Shown in pieces: positions 24,325 through 33,357 of a stretch of DNA of 64,000 nt. The first letter of the stretch is position 1; each line of letters begins with the position of its first letter. The stretch is from contig QULQ01000004.1 in the NCBI GenBank assembly GCA_003490145.1, forward strand, positions 186,001-250,000. Direction: 5' to 3'. Made by a program: the position numbers and the translations under genes. The notes below the pieces were generated by a model. That model was not told where the DNA came from. It worked only from the letters and a program-made list of their open reading frames with translations, and did no database searches. This stretch comes from Lachnospiraceae bacterium OM04-12BH (GTDB lineage Bacteria > Bacillota > Clostridia > Lachnospirales > Lachnospiraceae).

Positions 24325-26979
24325 ATGAAACAATTCACTTCAGATGAACTGAGAAATGCCTGGAAGCAGTTTTATATTGAAAGAGGACATGTGGATGTAG
24401 GAGCAGTTTCCCTGGTATCTGACGGGTCTACCGGTGTACTTTTCAACGTAGCCGGCATGCAGCCCCTGATGCCGTACCTGCTTGGAAAGAAGCATCCTCT
24501 TGGAACAAGACTTTGTAATGTGCAGGGCTGTGTCCGTACCAATGATATTGATTCCGTAGGTGACAGGAGCCATGTAACCTTCTTTGAAATGCTGGGAAGC
24601 TGGAGCCTTGGCGATTATTTCAAGAAGGAGCGTTGCCAGTGGAGCTTTGAACTGCTGACACAGGTATTCGGATTTGATGCAGACCATCTTGCAGCCACTG
24701 TATTTGAAGGTGATGAGAACGCACCAAGGGATGAGGAAGGTGCAAAGTACCGTATCGCTTCCGGATTTAAAAAAGAAAATATTTACTATCTTCCTGCAGA
24801 GGATAACTGGTGGGGACTGGAATACGGACCCTGCGGTCCTGACAGTGAGATGTTCTATATTGCAGACAGACCGGACTGCGGACCGGACTGCGGACCCGGC
24901 TGTGACTGCGGCAAATATACCGAGCTTGGTAATGATGTATTCATGCAGTATGAGAAGCACCATGACGGACATCTGACACCCTTAAAGCAGAAAAACGTAG
25001 ATACCGGCTGGGGACTTGAGAGAATTCTTGCTTTCCTGAACGGTACAAGGGATGTATACAGAATTGACCTGTTTGCACCTGTTATTGCTTATATTGAGCA
25101 GGCTTCCGGTACAAAGTATGAGGAAGATGAGAAGCTGACCAGATCCATGAGAATCCTGGCAGACCATCTCCGTACCAGCGTGATGCTGATCGGAGATGAA
25201 GCGAAGCTTCTTCCTTCCAATGCAGGCGCTGGCTATGTGCTGCGCCGTCTGATCCGCCGTGCGGTAAGACATGGAAGAGTACTGGGGCTCAGTACACAGA
25301 ATCTTCTGCATATAGCAGAGATGTATATTGATACGATCTATGCAGAGAGTTATCCGCTTCTGAAGAAGAACAAAGAGTTTGTGCTGACAGAGCTGAAGAA
25401 GGAGATCGACCGCTTCGAAAGCACTGTAGAGAATGGTATGAAGGAATTCAAGAAGATCCTGGAGCAGAAGAAGGAAGCAGACTCTGGCCAGATTGACGGT
25501 AAATCCGCATTCTATCTCTATGATACCTTTGGATTCCCGATCGAGCTTACGGTAGAGCTTGCCGGTGAGGAAGGGCTCTCTGTAGACGAGGATGGATTTG
25601 CGAAAGCAATGGAAGAACAGAAGCAGAAGGCAAGAGACAATCAGAACTTTTCAACAAGGCTTTCTGCTGATAATGGATTATATGAGAAACTGGATGCCGG
25701 TATTGTGAGCGAATTTATCGGTTATGATACCCTGAAGGCAGAAGAGACCATCGCAGCAGTGAATAATGGCAGCGAGTGGAAGGATTCCTTAAAAGAGGGA
25801 GAAGAGGGAACTGTTATTACAGCAAAGACTCCTTTCTATGCAACCATGGGTGGACAGAAGGGTGACTTTGGTGTGATCGTGACAAAGAACGGTACCTTCG
25901 ATGTGCAGGAAACAGTGAAGCTTCCCGGTGGAAGGATAGGACATATCGGTAAGGTTGTTTCAGGAAGCATTGCAAAGGGAGAAACAGCAACGCTTGAGGT
26001 ATCTGCCCTGAACAGAAGCAATACCTGTCGAAACCATACAGCAACCCATCTGCTGCAGGAGGCACTCCGTGAAGTGCTTGGTGATCATGTAGAGCAGTCC
26101 GGCTCCTATCAGGACGGCGAAAGAACACGTTTTGACTTCAGCCATGGACAGGCTATGACGGCAGAAGAGATAAAGAAGGTTGAAGCGATCGTTAATGAAA
26201 AGATCGCAGAGGATCTTCCTGTGGAAACAAAGGTGATGAGCCTTGAGGAAGCAAAGAAGACAGGAGCCATGGCACTCTTTGGTGAGAAATACGGAGATAC
26301 CGTAAGAGTTGTCATTATCGGTGATTTCTCCAGGGAATTATGTGGTGGTACCCATGTAGGACATACCGGAGATATCGCATCCTTCAAGATCCTTTCTGAG
26401 TCCGGTGTAGCTGCAGGAATCCGTCGTATAGAAGCACTCACAGGCAGAAATGTAACTGCTTACTATCAGGAAATGGAAGAGAAGCTGGCAGAAACAGCCA
26501 GGATCTTAAAAACAACTCCGGCCTCTCTTACTGAGAGAGCAGAGCATCTGATGGCTGAACTGAAGGCTCTGCAGAGTGAAAATGAGTCCTTGAAGAGCAA
26601 GGCCGCAAAAGAAGCACTTGGCGATGTCATGGATCAGGTTGTAGAAGTAAACGGTGTGAAGCTGCTGGCAACAAGGGTATCAGGCGTTGACATGAACGGA
26701 CTGAGAGAGCTGGGAGACCAGTTAAAGACCAAGATCGCAGAGGGCGTAGTTGTTCTGATGTCTGATCTTGACGGTAAGGTAAACATGGTTGCCATGGCAA
26801 CAGATGGTGCGATGAAGAAGGGTGCCCATGCAGGCAACCTGATCAAAGGAATTGCAGCACTGGTTGGCGGTGGCGGCGGTGGACGCCCGAATATGGCTCA
26901 GGCTGGTGGTAAGAATCCTGCCGGTATTGATGAGGCTATTAAAAAGAGTGCTGAGGTTCTGAAAGAACAGATCAAATGA
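24325..26979 (+). CDS. alaS: Alanyl-tRNA synthetase
   Basis: An 884-residue class II synthetase that charges tRNA-Ala and edits mischarged Ser/Gly. The catalytic domain is N-terminal. The editing domain has the zinc-type HTATHLL and CGGTH motifs. A C-terminal DHHA1-type domain ends with a glycine-rich VGGGGGGRPNMAQAGG segment. An unusual cysteine-rich stretch (about residues 188-205, three DCG repeats) lies in the catalytic domain and is typical of clostridial AlaRS. The gene is 18 bp downstream of glyS and probably cotranscribed with it; rpsU follows under its own strong promoter. Confidence 0.98.
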   Translation: MKQFTSDELRNAWKQFYIERGHVDVGAVSLVSDGSTGVLFNVAGMQPLMPYLLGKKHPLGTRLCNVQGCVRTNDIDSVGDRSHVTFFEMLGSWSLGDYFKKERCQWSFELLTQVFGFDADHLAATVFEGDENAPRDEEGAKYRIASGFKKENIYYLPAEDNWWGLEYGPCGPDSEMFYIADRPDCGPDCGPGCDCGKYTELGNDVFMQYEKHHDGHLTPLKQKNVDTGWGLERILAFLNGTRDVYRIDLFAPVIAYIEQASGTKYEEDEKLTRSMRILADHLRTSVMLIGDEAKLLPSNAGAGYVLRRLIRRAVRHGRVLGLSTQNLLHIAEMYIDTIYAESYPLLKKNKEFVLTELKKEIDRFESTVENGMKEFKKILEQKKEADSGQIDGKSAFYLYDTFGFPIELTVELAGEEGLSVDEDGFAKAMEEQKQKARDNQNFSTRLSADNGLYEKLDAGIVSEFIGYDTLKAEETIAAVNNGSEWKDSLKEGEEGTVITAKTPFYATMGGQKGDFGVIVTKNGTFDVQETVKLPGGRIGHIGKVVSGSIAKGETATLEVSALNRSNTCRNHTATHLLQEALREVLGDHVEQSGSYQDGERTRFDFSHGQAMTAEEIKKVEAIVNEKIAEDLPVETKVMSLEEAKKTGAMALFGEKYGDTVRVVIIGDFSRELCGGTHVGHTGDIASFKILSESGVAAGIRRIEALTGRNVTAYYQEMEEKLAETARILKTTPASLTERAEHLMAELKALQSENESLKSKAAKEALGDVMDQVVEVNGVKLLATRVSGVDMNGLRELGDQLKTKIAEGVVVLMSDLDGKVNMVAMATDGAMKKGAHAGNLIKGIAALVGGGGGGRPNMAQAGGKNPAGIDEAIKKSAEVLKEQIK

Positions 26980-27011
26980 TTAAAATTCGTGATGAAATAG
27001 CAAATTATGGG

Positions 27012-27040
27012 TTGACTTACGAGTGAAATATGTATATAAT
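27012..27040 (+). promoter_or_regulatory. Strong rpsU promoter
   Basis: TTGACT (27012-27017), exactly 17 bp, then a perfect TATAAT (27035-27040). The leader of about 75 bases contains a TCAGTC...GACTGA inverted repeat just before the ribosome binding site, which could fold into a small translational control hairpin. Confidence 0.85.
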
Positions 27041-27122
27041 CATTCATGTGTATGTGAGTGCACAAGAATAACCCAATCAGTCAATGCTGCTAGGAAGGGA
27101 CTGAAGGGAGGTCAGGTGCGAG

Positions 27123-27299
27123 ATGTCAAACGTAATCGTTAAAGAAAACGAGACTTTAGATAGCGCTTTACGTCGTTTCAAGAGAAGCTGCGCAAAAGCT
27201 GGTATCCAGCAGGAGATCCGTAAGAGAGAGCATTACGAGAAGCCCAGCGTAAGACGTAAGAAGAAATCTGAAGCTGCAAGAAAACGTAAATACAACTAA
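27123..27299 (+). CDS. rpsU: 30S ribosomal protein S21
   Basis: A 58-residue basic protein of the small ribosomal subunit that acts in translation initiation. It begins [20 protein letters not shown], has the family's [20 protein letters not shown] segment and ends in a Lys/Arg tail. The AAGGGAGGTC ribosome binding site lies about 12 bases upstream. A strong promoter and a clean terminator flank it, so it forms a single-gene transcript. Confidence 0.98.
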   Translation: MSNVIVKENETLDSALRRFKRSCAKAGIQQEIRKREHYEKPSVRRKKKSEAARKRKYN

Positions 27300-27310
27300 T
27301 TATAGCCAGG

Positions 27311-27341
27311 AAAGTCTCTGATGTATGTCAGAGACTTTTTT
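27311..27341 (+). terminator. rpsU terminator
   Basis: An 11-bp perfect stem AAAGTCTCTGA/TCAGAGACTTT with loop tgtatg, followed by a T6 run. Confidence 0.95.
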
Positions 27342-27416
27342 GCGCCAAAGGAAATTACTTAATGTTCCAATGACATAAAAAGCCTCCGGGCGGGACTGAA
27401 AATGTTCTTATTTGAG

Positions 27417-27445
27417 TTGCATGTGAAGAGTTTTTCTGATATGAT
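27417..27445 (+). promoter_or_regulatory. Promoter of the CmpB-family gene
   Basis: TTGCAT (27417-27422), a 17-bp spacer and TATGAT (27440-27445), about 30 bp upstream of the start codon. Confidence 0.65.
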
Positions 27446-27475
27446 TCGTTATGTCTTATAAAGGGGGACATGATT

Positions 27476-28069
27476 ATGTGGACGAGAGAATTATTTGGCT
27501 CAGATGTATACCATCTGATTGCTGCTTTTATTATTTACAGTGTTCTGGGATGGTTTGTGGAATCAGTGTACATGTCATTCTGTAATCATAGGCTGACAAA
27601 CAGGGGTTTTGCCAAAGGACCCTTCTGCCCGATATATGGATTTGGCGCAGTGATTGGATATCTGGTATTGAACCCGCTTTCTGGTCATTATGTAACACTG
27701 TATCTGACAGGGGCTTTCCTGGCTACTACTTTTGAATATCTGGTAGGGATCATGATGCAGAAGCTTCTGGGAGAGGTCTGGTGGGACTATACAGAAAAGC
27801 CGATGAACTATAAGGGGATCATCTGCCTCGAAAGTACCATTGCCTGGGGCTTTTATGCGATCATTATTACCATGTTTTTACATGAAAGGGTGCTGCATCT
27901 GATTGATGCTATGGATATGGCCTATGGACGGATTCTCTGTATTGTGATCCTTGCCATTGTGACTGTAGACTATCTGATCCGGCTTTACCTTCTTTTTAAA
28001 ACCAGTATTCAGGAAGAAAAGGACAGGCTGATCGATAAATACCGCTCTTTCCGGGCGAGATGGTATTAA
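27476..28069 (+). CDS. ABC_trans_CmpB family membrane protein (DUF1113)
   Basis: A 197-residue integral membrane protein with about five hydrophobic helices. It matches the CmpB/DUF1113 family (YSVLGWFVESVYMS, NRGFAKGPFCPIYGFGAV), often annotated as a putative ABC transporter permease although no partner ATPase is nearby. I choose the second ATG at 27476 because AAGGGGG lies 6-8 bases before it; the first ATG at 27470 is too close to that site. The transport role is not established. A carboxypeptidase gene follows. Confidence 0.8.
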   Translation: MWTRELFGSDVYHLIAAFIIYSVLGWFVESVYMSFCNHRLTNRGFAKGPFCPIYGFGAVIGYLVLNPLSGHYVTLYLTGAFLATTFEYLVGIMMQKLLGEVWWDYTEKPMNYKGIICLESTIAWGFYAIIITMFLHERVLHLIDAMDMAYGRILCIVILAIVTVDYLIRLYLLFKTSIQEEKDRLIDKYRSFRARWY

Positions 28070-28144
28070 AGAAGGGATCCTTTGCATGCCAGACGTTTTT
28101 TCTGCATATGCATGAATATAGAATATCTGTCAGGAGCATATGCG

Positions 28145-29311
28145 TTGAGAAGAATAAAAAAAGCGTTGCTGTGTTGTCTTGTGAGTGGAATGCTCTTTGT
28201 GATGAACGTCCTGCCGCTGCAGGCTTCCCCGACAGTAGAAGCGCCGTCCTATCTCTTGATGGAGGCCTCTACCGGCAGGGTCATCTGTGAACAGAATGCA
28301 GATGAAAGAAGAAGTCCGGCCAGTATCACGAAGATCATGACACTCCTTCTTATTTTTGAACACCTGAATACAGGCAGGATCACATTAGACAGCCAGGTGG
28401 TCACCAGTGCCCATGCCAAGTCTATGGGTGGATCCCAGGTCTTCCTGGAGGAGGGCGAGGTACAGTCACTGGATACGATCATTAAATGTATAGCAGTTGC
28501 TTCCGGCAATGATGCCAGTGTTGCTGCGGCAGAGTTTATTGCAGGAAGTGAAGAAGAATTTGTGCAAATGATGAATAACAAGGCAAAGGAACTCGGTATG
28601 GAAAACACCCATTTCGAGGATTGCTGTGGACTGTCAGATTCGGACGATCATTATACCACAGCCAGGGATGTTGCCATCATGTCAAGAGAGCTGATCACAA
28701 AATATCCCCAGGTTTTTGAATATACCAGGATCTGGATGGAGGATATCACACACGAAACCAGTCAGGGAACTTCTGTGTTTACGTTATCCAGTACTAATAA
28801 ACTGCTTAAGATGTATGAATGGACAACGGGACTAAAGACCGGTTCCACCAGTAAGGCACTGTATTGTCTTTCAGCGACAGCAAGTAAGGATGATATTGAT
28901 CTGATCGCTGTGGTAATGGGATCCCCAAGTAATAAAGTGAGGTTTCAGGATGCCATGACGCTTTTGAACTATGGCTACAGTGTCAGTGCCCTGTATGAGG
29001 ATGAAAATAAAGATCCGCTTGGAAAACTAAAGGTGGCAGGCGGTGTTGAAGATGAGGTGCCGCTCCTGTATGAAGGTTCCTTCCGATATCTTGATATCGA
29101 TGGTCAGAACCTGAGCCAGGTGGAAAAGACCATCAGCCTGCCTGAAGAAATACAGGCTCCTGTAGAACGGGGAGAGGCAGTTGGAGAAGCGGTATATTCG
29201 CTGAATGGGAACCGGATTGGCAGTGTATCCATCCTGGCAGAGCTTTCAGTCGAAAAAGCCCGATATGGAGATTATTTGTTCAAGGTCTGCAAACTGTTTT
29301 GCAGTTTGTAA
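28145..29311 (+). CDS. D-alanyl-D-alanine carboxypeptidase (DacF/PBP5 type)
   Basis: This peptidase removes the terminal D-Ala from peptidoglycan stem peptides outside the membrane. The TTG at 28145 has a GGAG site 8 bases upstream and gives a typical signal peptide (RRIKK, hydrophobic core, LQAS cleavage) and 388 residues. The frame is open from a TTG at 28082, also behind a purine-rich site, so the start is uncertain. The S11 motifs are present: SITK (about 60-63), SGN (VASGNDAS) and KTGST. The C-terminal beta domain usual for DacF/PBP5 follows. A second paralogue is at 33358. Confidence 0.92.
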   Translation: MRRIKKALLCCLVSGMLFVMNVLPLQASPTVEAPSYLLMEASTGRVICEQNADERRSPASITKIMTLLLIFEHLNTGRITLDSQVVTSAHAKSMGGSQVFLEEGEVQSLDTIIKCIAVASGNDASVAAAEFIAGSEEEFVQMMNNKAKELGMENTHFEDCCGLSDSDDHYTTARDVAIMSRELITKYPQVFEYTRIWMEDITHETSQGTSVFTLSSTNKLLKMYEWTTGLKTGSTSKALYCLSATASKDDIDLIAVVMGSPSNKVRFQDAMTLLNYGYSVSALYEDENKDPLGKLKVAGGVEDEVPLLYEGSFRYLDIDGQNLSQVEKTISLPEEIQAPVERGEAVGEAVYSLNGNRIGSVSILAELSVEKARYGDYLFKVCKLFCSL

Positions 29312-29351
29312 AAGAGAGTGGTAAGATGAAGCTGAATGACGGGAAAGGAAT

Positions 29352-30215
29352 ATGGCCGTGAACTGCCTGATAACTATTATCTGCGTGCTTGTACTGTTTT
29401 TTGTCATAGTAATGATCATTGACTGCAACCGCTTTGTAAAAAGAGAATATTGCTGTGAATCCGGCAAGCTGAAAAGGGAGGGGACTTTTGTTCTGCTTTC
29501 CGATCTTCATAATAAAAGCTTCGGAAAACAGAACGAAAGACTTTTTCGGGCAATTGAGCAGGAAAAACCGGATGCCATCCTGATTGCAGGGGATATGTAT
29601 ACTTCTTCAGCCAGGGAGGATAATCAGGAGATTGCTGCTTTTGTGCAAAGACTGGCAGAACAGTATCCGGTGTACTACGGAAATGGCAACCATGAGCAGA
29701 AGACGAGACTGTTTCCGGAGATCTTTGGTGACCGGTATGCAGTCTTTGCAGATAGGATCTGCCAGGCAGGTGTGCGGCTTCTTGTGAATGATAAGTGGTA
29801 TCTTCCCGATTATAATATGGAGATCTATGGATTGGAAGTGGGCAGGGAGTATTACCATAAGCCCACGAAAATGCTGATGAGTGAAGCTTATATGGAGGAG
29901 ATGCTTGGCAAGGCGGATGAGAACAGATATAACCTGCTGATCGCCCATAATCCGGAGTATTTTGACAATTATGCTGCCTGGGGGGCAGATCTTACGGTTT
30001 CCGGACATATCCATGGTGGACTGATGAGACTGCCTGTGCTTGGAGGCGTGATCTCACCAAGACTGTGCCTGTTCCCACATTATGATGGGGGACGCTTCAC
30101 AAAGGCAGGCAGGGAGATGATCCTGTCGAGAGGACTTGGAACCCATACACTTCCGATCAGGATCTTTAATCCGGGAGAGCTTGTGGTGATCCATCTGAAA
30201 CCAAAGAACCGATAA
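29352..30215 (+). CDS. Calcineurin-like metallophosphoesterase, membrane-anchored
   Basis: A 287-residue protein with one N-terminal hydrophobic helix (about 5-25) and a metallophosphoesterase domain. The metal-binding motifs are complete: LLSDLHN, AGDMY, GNHE, and C-terminal AHNPE and SGHIHGG. The pattern fits the YkuE/YaeI group, some members of which act on lipid-linked phosphates; the substrate here is unknown. The ATG at 29352 sits very close to its AAAGGA site, and the GTG two codons later is an alternative. It lies 40 bp after the carboxypeptidase. Confidence 0.88.
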   Translation: MAVNCLITIICVLVLFFVIVMIIDCNRFVKREYCCESGKLKREGTFVLLSDLHNKSFGKQNERLFRAIEQEKPDAILIAGDMYTSSAREDNQEIAAFVQRLAEQYPVYYGNGNHEQKTRLFPEIFGDRYAVFADRICQAGVRLLVNDKWYLPDYNMEIYGLEVGREYYHKPTKMLMSEAYMEEMLGKADENRYNLLIAHNPEYFDNYAAWGADLTVSGHIHGGLMRLPVLGGVISPRLCLFPHYDGGRFTKAGREMILSRGLGTHTLPIRIFNPGELVVIHLKPKNR

Positions 30216-30286
30216 CAGGAGCAGAGCAGCTTTCTTTGAAACAGGGAAAGGGATAGACTGTTGGTGTATCAGAAAGTGAGGAAAAA

Positions 30287-31207
30287 ATGAAGTATCTTAA
30301 ATTTAAAAATAGTCAGTTAGAAGCATCTAATATTATTATGGGATGTATGCGTCTGAATTCATTAAGTGTAAAAGAGGCACAAAGGCATATTGAAACTGCT
30401 GTGGAGGCAGGAATTAATATGTTTGATCATGCGGATATATACGGAGGCGGAGAGTGTGAGGAGTTATTTGCCCGGGCTGTGGATATGCGGAGCTCCTTCA
30501 GAGATAAAATTATTCTGCAGAGCAAGTGCTCTATTCGAAATGGGTACTATGACTTTTCAAAGGAATATATTTTAGAGTCGGTTGATGGTATTTTAAAAAG
30601 ACTTAATACAGAGTATTTGGATATACTTTTGTTACACAGACCGGATACTTTGATGGAACCGGAAGAAACCGCAGAAGCGATCTCTATATTGAAGAGAACA
30701 GGAAAGGTTCGTTATTTTGGTGTGTCTAATCAAAATGCAATGCAGATCGAATTGCTGCAAAAGTATTGTGAGGAGCGGATTATGTTTAATCAGATGCAGC
30801 TGAGTCTGGTTCATACACCTCTTATAGACAGTGGAATGACAGTGAATATGCAGGTAGATCAGGGAATTGACCGTGTGCTTGGAACATTAGAGTATTGTAG
30901 GCTTCGTGATATTACAATCCAGGCATGGTCGCCGTTTCAGAGAGGATTTTTTGAAGGGGCGTTTCTAGGCGACATGCAGCATTATGAGCGATTAAATCAG
31001 ATGATTGACCGTTTGGCAGAAAAGTATCAGGTTACTCCTGCAGCGATAGCGGTTTCATGGATCACAAGGCATCCGGCTGATATTCAGGTAATTTTAGGAA
31101 CAACCAAAGACAGAAGGCTTCTAGAAAGTGCAGAGGGATCAGAGATTCCGCTTACCAGGGAAGAATGGTATGGTCTGTATCGTGAAGCCGGAAATATGAT
31201 TCCATAA
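30287..31207 (+). CDS. Aldo/keto reductase, YdhF-like
   Basis: A 306-residue cytoplasmic NAD(P)H-dependent oxidoreductase with the YdhF-type pattern. FDHADIYGGGECEELF carries the catalytic Asp and Tyr, LQSKCS the Lys and LLLHRPD the His. SWITRHPADIQVILGTT near the C-terminus is the cofactor site. The ribosome binding site is gaggaaaaa. Third codon positions are clearly more A/T-rich than in all flanking genes, so it may be a recent acquisition. The substrate is unknown. It is unrelated in function to the neighbouring deoC as far as can be seen. Confidence 0.9.
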   Translation: MKYLKFKNSQLEASNIIMGCMRLNSLSVKEAQRHIETAVEAGINMFDHADIYGGGECEELFARAVDMRSSFRDKIILQSKCSIRNGYYDFSKEYILESVDGILKRLNTEYLDILLLHRPDTLMEPEETAEAISILKRTGKVRYFGVSNQNAMQIELLQKYCEERIMFNQMQLSLVHTPLIDSGMTVNMQVDQGIDRVLGTLEYCRLRDITIQAWSPFQRGFFEGAFLGDMQHYERLNQMIDRLAEKYQVTPAAIAVSWITRHPADIQVILGTTKDRRLLESAEGSEIPLTREEWYGLYREAGNMIP

Positions 31208-31254
31208 ATTATGTGTTTTTGAAGCACAGAAGGGCAGGAAGGGAGATCCTCCCG

Positions 31255-31283
31255 TTGACTGAAAATGGCGGGCATGATAAAAT
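31255..31283 (+). promoter_or_regulatory. deoC promoter
   Basis: TTGACT (31255-31260), a 17-bp spacer and TAAAAT (31278-31283), 36 bp before the start codon. Confidence 0.75.
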
Positions 31284-31318
31284 AAACGCTGATATGCATA
31301 GAAAAAACACGGAGTGAA

Positions 31319-31957
31319 ATGATGGATACGAAATTATTTGACCATACCATATTAAAGGCGGATGCTACCAGGGAAATGGTAGAGAGGGTCTGCAGAGAAG
31401 CAAGAGAACATCACTTTATGTCCGTCTGTGTAAACAGCTATTATACTGGATTTGTGGCAGATGAGCTGCAGGGCAGTGACGTGAGAGTCTGTACAGTTGT
31501 TGGATTTCCGCTTGGACAGATGAGCACAAAGGCCAAGGCAGCAGAAACCAGGATCGCAGTAGAGGATGGTGCAGACGAGATCGACATGGTGATCAATGTA
31601 GGAGCTTTGAAGGGCAGAGACGATGCTGTTGTCTTTGAGGATATCAGGGCAGTCAGAAAAGCCTGTGAGGGCAAGGTTCTGAAGGTGATCATTGAAACCT
31701 GTCTTCTGAATGAGGAAGAAAAGATGAGGGCCTGCAGGCTTGCCATGGAAGCAAAGGCAGACTTTGTGAAGACCTCTACCGGATTTTCTACAGGAGGTGC
31801 AACGAAAGAGGATGTTGCACTGATGAGAAAGACAGTAGGCGATACCATGGGCGTGAAAGCATCCGGCGGGATCCGTGACAAGGAGAAGGCGGTGGAAATG
31901 CTTGAGGCCGGAGCGGACAGGCTTGGAACCAGTGCAACGATCGCAATCTGCAGTTAG
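31319..31957 (+). CDS. deoC: Deoxyribose-phosphate aldolase
   Basis: DeoC splits 2-deoxyribose 5-phosphate into glyceraldehyde 3-phosphate and acetaldehyde in deoxynucleoside catabolism. The 212-residue class I aldolase begins [13 protein letters not shown]. It carries VVGFPLGQ, the [12 protein letters not shown] segment with the catalytic Asp, FVKTSTGFS with the Schiff-base Lys, and [10 protein letters not shown]. Two adjacent ATG codons (31319, 31322) follow a GGAG site. It has its own promoter and is followed by scpA after 11 bp. Confidence 0.97.
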   Translation: MMDTKLFDHTILKADATREMVERVCREAREHHFMSVCVNSYYTGFVADELQGSDVRVCTVVGFPLGQMSTKAKAAETRIAVEDGADEIDMVINVGALKGRDDAVVFEDIRAVRKACEGKVLKVIIETCLLNEEEKMRACRLAMEAKADFVKTSTGFSTGGATKEDVALMRKTVGDTMGVKASGGIRDKEKAVEMLEAGADRLGTSATIAICS

Positions 31958-31968
31958 GAAGGGTTTTT

Positions 31969-32715
31969 ATGGCAATTCCTGTAAAGCTTGAAGTATTTGA
32001 AGGTCCTCTGGACCTTCTGCTTCATCTGATAGAAAAGAATAAAATAGATATTTACGATATTCCCATTGTGGAAATCACCGCACAGTATCTGGAATACATC
32101 AAAGCCATGCAGACTGAGGATATGAATGTGATGAGTGAATTCCTTGTGATGGCGGCCACTCTTCTTGATATCAAATGTCGGATGCTCCTTCCTAAGGAAG
32201 TGAATGAGGAGGGAGAAGAGGAAGACCCGAGAGCAGAGCTGGTACAGAAGCTGTTAGAGTACAAGATGTATAAGTATATCTCCTTTGAATTAAAGGACAG
32301 GCAGGTGGATGCAGCCTGTACCATGTACAAGGGGAGGACATTGCCAAAGGAAGTGGAGGAGTACCGCCCACCGGTGAATTACCAGGAGCTTCTTGGAGAT
32401 GCTACCCTTGGCAGACTGCAGGATCTGTTCAAGCTGGTCATGAGGAGGCAGGAAGAAAAGATTGATCCAGTCAGAAGTACCTTTGGAAATATTGAAAAGG
32501 ATGAAATAGATATGGATGTCAAGACCGTTTATATCGAGGATTACATCCATACCCATAAGACCTTCAGCTTCAGGCAGCTTTTAGAGAAGCAGCATAGCAA
32601 GATGGAGGTGATCGTTACCTTTCTTGTGATGCTGGAGCTGATGAAGCTGGGAAAGGTTTCTATTGTTCAGGAGGATACGTTCGAAGATATTATGATAACT
32701 TCGAATGTGGCATAG
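31969..32715 (+). CDS. scpA: Segregation and condensation protein A
   Basis: ScpA is the kleisin that bridges the SMC heads in the bacterial condensin complex and works with ScpB. The 248-residue protein shows the typical start (AIPVKLEVFEGPLDLLLHLIEKNKIDIYDIPI), a charged middle, and the C-terminal winged helix (TFRQLLEKQHSKMEVIVTFLVMLELMK-type pattern). It lies between deoC and scpB with short gaps (11 and 12 bp). Confidence 0.97.
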   Translation: MAIPVKLEVFEGPLDLLLHLIEKNKIDIYDIPIVEITAQYLEYIKAMQTEDMNVMSEFLVMAATLLDIKCRMLLPKEVNEEGEEEDPRAELVQKLLEYKMYKYISFELKDRQVDAACTMYKGRTLPKEVEEYRPPVNYQELLGDATLGRLQDLFKLVMRRQEEKIDPVRSTFGNIEKDEIDMDVKTVYIEDYIHTHKTFSFRQLLEKQHSKMEVIVTFLVMLELMKLGKVSIVQEDTFEDIMITSNVA

Positions 32716-32727
32716 GAGGATTGACAG

Positions 32728-33309
32728 TTGGAGAGGGAGAAGGCAAAGGCAGTGCTGGAGGCCGTATTGTTTTCCATGGGAGAGTCTGTGGAGCTGGAGC
32801 GGCTTGCAGAGGTGATCGAAGAGGATAAGAAGACCACAAAGGCATTGCTTCTTGAGATGAAACAGGCATATGAGGAAAGAGAAGGCGGCATTACACTGAC
32901 AGAGTTTGAAGGCTCTTTCCAGATGTGTACCAAAAGCGATATGTATGATTATCTGATCAAGATCGTAGGGACACCAAGGAAATATGTTCTTTCAGATACC
33001 ATTCTGGAAACACTGTCTATTGTCGCCTACAAGCAGCCGATCACCAGGCTGGAGATTGAAAAGATCAGAGGGGTGAGCTGTGATCATGCAGTAAACAGAC
33101 TGCTTGAGTTTGGCCTGATCATGGAGGTGGGAAGAATGGATGCCCCGGGGCGTCCCCTGCTTTTTGGAACGACAGAGGAATTTTTAAGAAGCTTTGGTGT
33201 GAAATCCCTGGAGGAATTGCCGGAGCTGTCCCAGGTGCAGATCGAAGAATTCAAGGAACAGGCTGAAGAGGAGATCAAGCTTGCAACAACGGCTGATGAA
33301 CAGGCATAG
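32728..33309 (+). CDS. scpB: Segregation and condensation protein B
   Basis: ScpB is the winged-helix dimer that stabilises the SMC-ScpA complex. The 193-residue protein starts at TTG with GGAGGATTGACAG upstream. It shows LEAVLFSMGE near the N-terminus and the diagnostic TLSIVAYKQPITRLEIEKIRGV and GRPLLFGTTEEFL segments. It follows scpA by 12 bp and precedes a carboxypeptidase gene. Confidence 0.97.
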   Translation: MEREKAKAVLEAVLFSMGESVELERLAEVIEEDKKTTKALLLEMKQAYEEREGGITLTEFEGSFQMCTKSDMYDYLIKIVGTPRKYVLSDTILETLSIVAYKQPITRLEIEKIRGVSCDHAVNRLLEFGLIMEVGRMDAPGRPLLFGTTEEFLRSFGVKSLEELPELSQVQIEEFKEQAEEEIKLATTADEQA

Positions 33310-33357
33310 CAGAGCTCAGGGTGACATAGACTGTTAAAAAAGAAAGCGGGATGGAAT

